The translations under genes were made by a program, and so were the position numbers. A DNA stretch of 64,000 nt, taken from NCBI RefSeq assembly GCF_000828895.1, contig NZ_AP014568.1, forward strand, positions 2,115,858 to 2,179,857. The letters run 5' to 3'. Below, piece after piece: positions 59,098 through 64,000 of the stretch. This stretch comes from Serpentinimonas raichei (GTDB lineage: Bacteria; Pseudomonadota; Gammaproteobacteria; Burkholderiales; Burkholderiaceae_C). The notes below the pieces were generated by a model, which ran no database searches, was not told the DNA's origin, and saw only the letters and a program-made list of their open reading frames with translations. The first letter of the stretch is position 1; every line of letters begins with the position of its first letter.

Positions 59098-60844
59098 ACT
59101 CGACCACCCGGTAGCGGTTGCGCCCTTCTTGCTTGGCCTGGTACATGGCTTGGTCGGCTTGGCGCAGCAGGCTGTCGGGGTCGGCCGATTGTTCGCCGGG
59201 CGCGCCCTTGAACAGCACCACCCCCACGCTGGCGCTGGAAGCCACCTCATGCCCATCGATCGCCACCGGCTGGCGCAGCCGCTCCAAGATGCGGTGCAGG
59301 GCGTTTGGCCACGCCTCGTCGTGCTCCAGATCGGTGAGCAGCAGCACGAACTCATCGCCACCCAACCGCGCCACGGTGTCGTCGGCGCGCAGGCCCTGCT
59401 GCAAGCGCTGGCCGATCTCGATCAAAAAACGGTCGCCTGCCGCATGCCCCAACTGGTCGTTGATGGGCTTGAAATTGTCCAAGTCCAAGTAGCACAGCGC
59501 CAGCAAGCTGGCGTTGCGGCGCGCGCGCGCCAGCGCCAGGTTGAGGCGGTCTTCTAAAAGGCGGCGGTTGGGCAACCCCGTCAGGGCATCGAAATGCGCC
59601 AGCCGCGCCAGCTCCTCGCGCTGGCTTTGCAGCGCCGCCCGGTCGGCCTGCAAGTCGCGCTTGATGTGCACCAGCCGCCACGTGTTGAGGGCCAAGCCCA
59701 GTGCCAACAACAGCACCAGCACCGCCGAACCGGCCAAGGCCACGATCCAGACCCAGTAGCGCTGCCAGACATCGGCCCATGTGGTTTGCGGTTCGGCATC
59801 AAACGGCGCTACACCCAATTCCCGCATGGCCTGCTCCACCGCCGAATAGTCGGCCGGGATCGAAAAGCCGTACACGCTGGCGCTTAGGGCCGCCGCATCG
59901 GTTGGCCGCAGCGACATGAGGGCCACCGCCACCCGGTGCGACAACTCCGGCGGCACATGGACGGCGGCCAGAAAGGGCCACTCTGGGTACAGGCGGGTCG
60001 AGAGTTGCAGCGGAAAGCCCGGCACCTTTTGCGGATTGAGCACCACCAACTGGCCCGCTTGCAGCTTGCCTTCGCGCTGCAGGTCTTCCAGCACGCTGGT
60101 GCGCACGAAGCCGGCGTCGGCGGCGCCGCCCAGCACCGCCTCGACCACCCGGTCGATCGGCTGATCGACGACCAGCCACTGCAGCCCATCCAGCGGTACG
60201 CCGGCGCGCTGCAGCTCGGCCGCCGGGGCCACAAAGGAGCCCAAGGAGTTGAAGCCGGACGTGGCAATGCGCCGCCCGCGCAGATCGTGCAGGCTGGCGA
60301 GGTCGGTGCGCTCGGCCTTGCGCACGATCACGCCTCCGATGCCGTGCAGCGGCTGGTCGCCGGCGCGCATGACCATCGAGGCCAAGGAACCCGACAGGGC
60401 GCCGTATTCGCGCAGCACATGAAAATGCACCGGATTGGTGAGGACGAAATCGACCGCGCCGGCCTTAATGGCAGCCTGCAGCTCTGGCCCGGTGTAGGCG
60501 CGCACCTCAAAGCGGTGGCTGCCGACGCGCTCTGACAAAAAACCACCGAGTTCGCCAAAGCGCTGCAACATGATGGGCTTGGGCCGGTAAGCAAACACCC
60601 CCAAGGTGAGCACGGGCCGGTCATCGGCCGCCGCAGCGGTGGCGCTCGTTGCGGCAGCGCGAGCGGTCGCCGGAGCCGCAACGGCCAAGGCCAGCAAAAC
60701 CACGCCCAGCAGCCACCCCAACAATTCCCATCGAGGGTTAAGTCCCGCCCACAGCCGACCCCACCTTAACGGCCCACACAGCCCGCTGGCCTGCACCCAA
60801 GACGCTTTTAGATGGCCCATTTCATTTTTCTGATTTTGGTGCAT
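59087..60844 (-). CDS. Diguanylate cyclase with PhnD-like periplasmic sensor
   Basis: 585 residues. A signal/anchor (LLGWLLGVVLLALAVAA), then a periplasmic phosphonate-binding-like domain (LTLGVFAYRPKPIMLQRFGE, GAVDFVLTNPVHFHVLREYG, DLRGRRIATSGFNSLGSF), a membrane helix (IVALAGSAVLVLLLALGLAL), and a GGDEF domain with intact RLGGDEFVLL and an RADD inhibitory site five residues before it. It should make c-di-GMP in response to an unknown ligand. ATG 60820 is an alternative start. Divergent from the next cyclase gene. Confidence 0.92.
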   Translation of the reverse strand: MHQNQKNEMGHLKASWVQASGLCGPLRWGRLWAGLNPRWELLGWLLGVVLLALAVAAPATARAAATSATAAAADDRPVLTLGVFAYRPKPIMLQRFGELGGFLSERVGSHRFEVRAYTGPELQAAIKAGAVDFVLTNPVHFHVLREYGALSGSLASMVMRAGDQPLHGIGGVIVRKAERTDLASLHDLRGRRIATSGFNSLGSFVAPAAELQRAGVPLDGLQWLVVDQPIDRVVEAVLGGAADAGFVRTSVLEDLQREGKLQAGQLVVLNPQKVPGFPLQLSTRLYPEWPFLAAVHVPPELSHRVAVALMSLRPTDAAALSASVYGFSIPADYSAVEQAMRELGVAPFDAEPQTTWADVWQRYWVWIVALAGSAVLVLLLALGLALNTWRLVHIKRDLQADRAALQSQREELARLAHFDALTGLPNRRLLEDRLNLALARARRNASLLALCYLDLDNFKPINDQLGHAAGDRFLIEIGQRLQQGLRADDTVARLGGDEFVLLLTDLEHDEAWPNALHRILERLRQPVAIDGHEVASSASVGVVLFKGAPGEQSADPDSLLRQADQAMYQAKQEGRNRYRVVEFKA

Positions 60845-60960
60845 TTTAAACCCACGCCATGGGGTTGGCTGGCGTGCTGCGGGGCCCTGCTGGCGCCCAT
60901 GGTTTGGGCAAAAAAACCTTGCCAAGCATGGGATGTGGCGGCTATAGTTGGCGGTTAACC

Positions 60961-62886
60961 ATGAATTCAAGCCGTTCTTTGCTGTGCGCCGACCGTCAAG
61001 TCCGTTTGGGTGGCGCGGGGGTCTGGGGCTGGCCGCTGCCAAGGCGCTGGGCGGCAGGGCTGGCACGGCAATTGGGGCTTTTGTTGCGGCTGGTCTTGCT
61101 GTGGGCGGCCGGCGTCTTGCTGGCCAGCGCGTGGGCGGCCGGCAGCGCGCGCGAGGGTGGCGCGCTGGCGCCCCCAGCTGCGGCGCCCGAACAACCGATG
61201 CAGGCGGGGGTGGTGCCGGTGCGCGGACCCGGCGGCTTGGCCTTGCAGGGGCAGGTGGCGGTGCTGGCTGACCCGACTGGGCTGCTGACACTCGACGAGG
61301 TGCGCGCAGCCTCGGCAGCGGCTCGGTGGAGCACGCCGAACCAGCCTTTGCGCGCCGGCGGCCCCACCGTGTGGTGGCAGCGGCTGGTGCTGCAACCCCA
61401 ACAGGCGCACGGGCGCTGGCTGCTGGCCTTGCCCAGCACCGCGCTGCGCGACGTCACCCTTTTCGGCCCCTTTGCCGCCGACGGCAGCGCGCTGGCACCC
61501 CCTCAAGCCAGCGGCCTGATTCGGCCCTTTGCAAGCCGCCCACTGGGGCTGGAGCGCCTGACTTTTGTGCTCGACCTGCCCGAACCCGGTACCTACACCG
61601 TCTACCTGCGGGTGCAATCCAGCATCGTCCAACACATGACGCCCACGCTTTGGCACGCGAGCGATCTGCACCTAGCGCGCCAGCACCAGCGCCTGTTTGA
61701 CGGGGTGGTTTATGGCGCCTTGGTGGCCTTTTTATTTGCCGCGTTGGCGCTGTGGCTCTCGTTTCGCGACACCCTCTTTGCGTGGTTCGGCGCCATGAGC
61801 GGGGCCGCCTTGCTCACCCTGCTGAGCTTTAACGGCCACGCAGCCCAATACCTGTGGCCCCACAGCCCGTGGTGGATCGAGCACAGTTATGTGAGTTTTC
61901 CGGCCCTGTGGCTGGTGGCCAGCGCCGGCTTTGCGCGCGCCTTCCTCAACACGCGCCAGACGGCACCCGCCTTTGATGCCGTGTTGCTGCTATTGGCCGT
62001 GCTGGCGCTGGGCAGCCTGTGCCTGGGTCTGGCTGGGTGGACGGTTTGGGCGCATGGGGCCAACGAACTCATCGCCCTGTTGGGCAGCGCGGCGCTGGCG
62101 CTGATTGCGGCGCTGCTGTGGCGGCGCGGCTTCACCCCAGCGCGCTGGTATTTGCTGGGCTCGCTGGCTCCTTTTGCTTCGGTGGCGGCGCTGCTGCTGT
62201 TCAACTGGGGCGTCAGCGACTGGTTATTTATGCAGCACAACAGCTTGGAGCTGGGCCTGCTGTTGCAGTCCTTGGTGTTGTCGGGAGCCTTGAGCGCCCG
62301 CATTCGGCACGTGCAGCGCCAAAATGCCCTGTTGGCGCGGCGCGCCGATCGCTTGGCGACGGCCGCCAGCACCGACTCGCTCACCGGCCTGACCAACCGG
62401 CGCGGCTTGGTTGAAGTCAGCGCAAGCCTGTTGCGGCGCCCGGGGCAACACGCCGTGGTGCTGCTGGACCTCGACCGCTTCAAACCCATCAACGACCAGC
62501 TGGGCCACGAGGCCGGGGACTTTGTGTTGGCTGAATTGGGACGCCGCCTACAGCGCCATTCGCGCACGCGCGATGTGGTGGCGCGCCTTGGCGGCGATGA
62601 ATTCGTGCTGCTGATCGGCCAATGTCCGGCGCGCCCGGAACTCGATGCCCTGGTCGAGCGCCTGCGTGAGCTGCTCGATGCCCCGATCCACTACCGCGAA
62701 CACGCGCTGCGGGTGTCGGCCTCGATTGGGGTGGCGATCAGCCCCGACGATGGCGTGGAATTGCAGAGCCTGTTGCGCGCCGCCGACTGGGCCATGTATG
62801 GCGCCAAACAGCAGCGCAACGGGGTGCGGTTTGCGGCCGACGCGCCACGCACCGAGCCCCCCACCGGCCTGATGCAAATGCCCTGA
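60961..62886 (+). CDS. 7TMR-DISM diguanylate cyclase
   Basis: 641 residues. N-terminal signal/anchor, a periplasmic 7TMR-DISMED2-like sensory domain (WWQRLVLQPQQAHGRWLLAL, GTYTVYLRVQSS), seven membrane helices (from GVVYGALVAFLFAALALWLS to SLELGLLLQSLVLSGALSAR), and a GGDEF domain with intact RLGGDEFVLLIG and RTRD inhibitory site. Makes c-di-GMP; the sensed ligand is unknown. ATG 60961 is used; the open frame extends upstream to 60859. Confidence 0.92.
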   Translation: MNSSRSLLCADRQVRLGGAGVWGWPLPRRWAAGLARQLGLLLRLVLLWAAGVLLASAWAAGSAREGGALAPPAAAPEQPMQAGVVPVRGPGGLALQGQVAVLADPTGLLTLDEVRAASAAARWSTPNQPLRAGGPTVWWQRLVLQPQQAHGRWLLALPSTALRDVTLFGPFAADGSALAPPQASGLIRPFASRPLGLERLTFVLDLPEPGTYTVYLRVQSSIVQHMTPTLWHASDLHLARQHQRLFDGVVYGALVAFLFAALALWLSFRDTLFAWFGAMSGAALLTLLSFNGHAAQYLWPHSPWWIEHSYVSFPALWLVASAGFARAFLNTRQTAPAFDAVLLLLAVLALGSLCLGLAGWTVWAHGANELIALLGSAALALIAALLWRRGFTPARWYLLGSLAPFASVAALLLFNWGVSDWLFMQHNSLELGLLLQSLVLSGALSARIRHVQRQNALLARRADRLATAASTDSLTGLTNRRGLVEVSASLLRRPGQHAVVLLDLDRFKPINDQLGHEAGDFVLAELGRRLQRHSRTRDVVARLGGDEFVLLIGQCPARPELDALVERLRELLDAPIHYREHALRVSASIGVAISPDDGVELQSLLRAADWAMYGAKQQRNGVRFAADAPRTEPPTGLMQMP

Positions 62887-62923
62887 AGCGGCAGACCCGC
62901 CTAGCCGCTGGCGCTAAAAAAGT

Positions 62924-63269
62924 GTGAAGCCCGCCGATACGCCGGATTCTGTGCACGGCGGTTGCCCGCCGCGTGACCGCCATTTATCTGGGCCGTGGGT
63001 CGCCCACACGGCTCGGTGCCACCTACCCGCCAGCTCCGCGGAACCACGTCAACGCTGGCCTACTTGGTGTTGCTGCACGCAGAGATTGCCCGTTTCACCC
63101 CCCGGGCTCCGGCCGCCAAAGCGGATGGTTCCCGGGGACTCGTCTCTGTTGCTCTGATCCTCACCTTGCGGTGGGCAGCCGTTAGCTGCTGCGCCGTCCT
63201 GTGCAGTCCGGACGTTCCTCCAGCGCGCCCTTTCGGGCCTTGCGCCAGCGGCGGTCTGGCGGGCTTCAC
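62924..63269 (-). ncRNA. rnpB: RNase P RNA (type A)
   Basis: 346 nt. The ends pair as helix P1: GTGAAGCCCGCC (5', 63269-63258) with GGCGGGCTTCAC (3', 62935-62924). The universally conserved GGAGGAACGTCCGGACTGC lies near the 5' end and ACAGAATCCGGCGTATCGG near the 3' end. P1 is followed on minus by a T6 run, a likely terminator. A GATAAT -10-like box is at 63277-63282. Catalytic RNA that removes tRNA 5' leaders. Confidence 0.95.
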
Positions 63270-63347
63270 GGGCTGGATTATCCCACTTGGCGCAGACCCG
63301 TGGGCTCTCAGCCGAGCCACACACCGGCGCAACCCCTACCGCGCCTT

Positions 63348-63375
63348 GTGCTGCCCTAAACGTGCTGCCCTAAAC
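63348..63375. repeat. 14-bp tandem duplication upstream of rnpB
   Basis: GTGCTGCCCTAAAC occurs twice in tandem in the gap between rnpB and the divergent oxidoreductase gene. It may alter promoter spacing; no known site is recognised. Confidence 0.7.
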
Positions 63376-63429
63376 GTGACTGGGCAGCGTATCATCCCCC
63401 TCCCGTTGCTTGATCAAAACGAGCCCGCC

Positions 63430-64000
63430 ATGATTCGCTTGTCTGAACTCAAACTGGATTTGTCCGCCCTGCCCCTGCCCGTAGAGGGCGATGCGGACTC
63501 GGTGCACCCCTTGAGCGCGCTGCGTTCGCTGGCAGCGCAGACCTTGGGCGTGCCCGAAGCGCAGATTGCAAACGTGCACGTGCACAAGCGCAGCTTCGAC
63601 GCCCGCTCGGTGCAGTTGCGCGTGGTTTTTGTGATCGATTTGCAACTGACGGACACTGAGCTGGAAGCCGAATTGCTGCAGCGCCACGCCGGCCGCTCGC
63701 ACATCCAGCCCAGCCCAGACATGCGCTGGCACGCCCCGGCCAGTGCCCCGGCTGATTGGCCTTTGGCCTCCGAGCAGCGCCCGGTGGTGCTGGGGTTTGG
63801 CCCCTGTGGCCTGTTTGCGGCGCTGGCGCTCGCGCAGATGGGGCTGAAACCGCTGGTGCTGGAGCGCGGCCGACCGGTGCGCCAGCGCACCGCCGACACC
63901 TGGGGCCTGTGGCGCAAGCAGCAGTTGCAGCCCGAATCGAACGTGCAGTTTGGCGAAGGCGGGGCCGGCTTGTTCTCCGACGGCAAACTCTACAGCCAGA
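63430..64000 (+). CDS. FAD-dependent oxidoreductase (COG2509-like), 5' part only
   Basis: 190 residues visible, running off the window. After a 115-residue N-terminal domain (MIRLSELKLDLSALPLPVEG, with alternating strands), the FAD-binding motif PVVLGFGPCGLFAALALAQMG appears, then LVLERGRPVRQRTADT and FGEGGAGLFSDGKL, typical of uncharacterised FAD-dependent dehydrogenases of this COG. Divergent from rnpB. Substrate unknown. Confidence 0.85.
   Translation, partial: MIRLSELKLDLSALPLPVEGDADSVHPLSALRSLAAQTLGVPEAQIANVHVHKRSFDARSVQLRVVFVIDLQLTDTELEAELLQRHAGRSHIQPSPDMRWHAPASAPADWPLASEQRPVVLGFGPCGLFAALALAQMGLKPLVLERGRPVRQRTADTWGLWRKQQLQPESNVQFGEGGAGLFSDGKLYSQ

Overview
The window reads as chromosome from a high-GC betaproteobacterium, most likely Burkholderiales, family Comamonadaceae. 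The grounds are an SAH riboswitch ahead of ahcY, a cysteine-poor DksA, a Bug-type (TctC) periplasmic receptor, a complete compact dcw cluster, and a MurE of the meso-diaminopimelate type with dapF nearby. The family assignment is inference from gene content and style; no 16S or database comparison was possible.

Layout. 1-2.8 kb: ahcY (minus, cut by the window start) with its SAH riboswitch, then polyprenyl diphosphate synthase (ispB). 2.84-10.86 kb: tRNA-Pro(CGG) carries a 7.97-kb integrative element bounded by an exact 26-bp repeat of the tRNA 3' end. It encodes a P4-type tyrosine integrase, an AlpA-like regulator, a Toprim/DUF3987 primase-helicase and an SSB-like protein, plus three unknown proteins. 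It also has candidate integrase arm sites at both ends, three 20-bp iteron-like repeats and a 1.2-kb gene-free tail. No capsid, conjugation or obvious cargo genes are visible. 11-17.4 kb: Bug receptor, tRNA-Phe, tRNA-Arg, purB, a P-type ATPase and a glutathione S-transferase. 17.47-18.76 kb: an apparently intact IS3-family element. 19.0-23 kb: VapBC-type toxin-antitoxin, ChrA, UmuC and UmuD. 23-28.4 kb: an EAL phosphodiesterase, a creatininase-family protein, a TonB-like protein, mtgA and ruvC.

28.4-47.6 kb (minus): the whole division and wall cluster, transcribed mraZ-rsmH-ftsL-ftsI-murE-murF-mraY-murD-ftsW-murG-murC-ddl-ftsQ-ftsA-ftsZ-lpxC. Most junctions are 4-base ATGA overlaps, which suggests translational coupling, and a 10-bp-periodic MraZ box lies just ahead of mraZ. 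47.7-58 kb (minus): a methyltransferase, hslUV, a large unknown protein, dksA, a COG0523 GTPase, xerC, a DUF484 protein, dapF and an OmpA-like lipoprotein. 58-64 kb: a metallo-beta-lactamase-fold protein, two divergently arranged diguanylate cyclases, RNase P RNA and the start of an FAD-dependent oxidoreductase.

The most unusual signal is a palindromic element present once in murD and once in murF, in opposite orientations. Both copies share an identical 26-nt core. Their flanking arms are perfect inverted repeats of 23 and 20 bp whose sequences differ by a compensated base pair. Both copies are multiples of three (72 and 66 bp) and are translated in frame as extra segments of essential Mur ligases, reminiscent of the Rickettsia palindromic elements.
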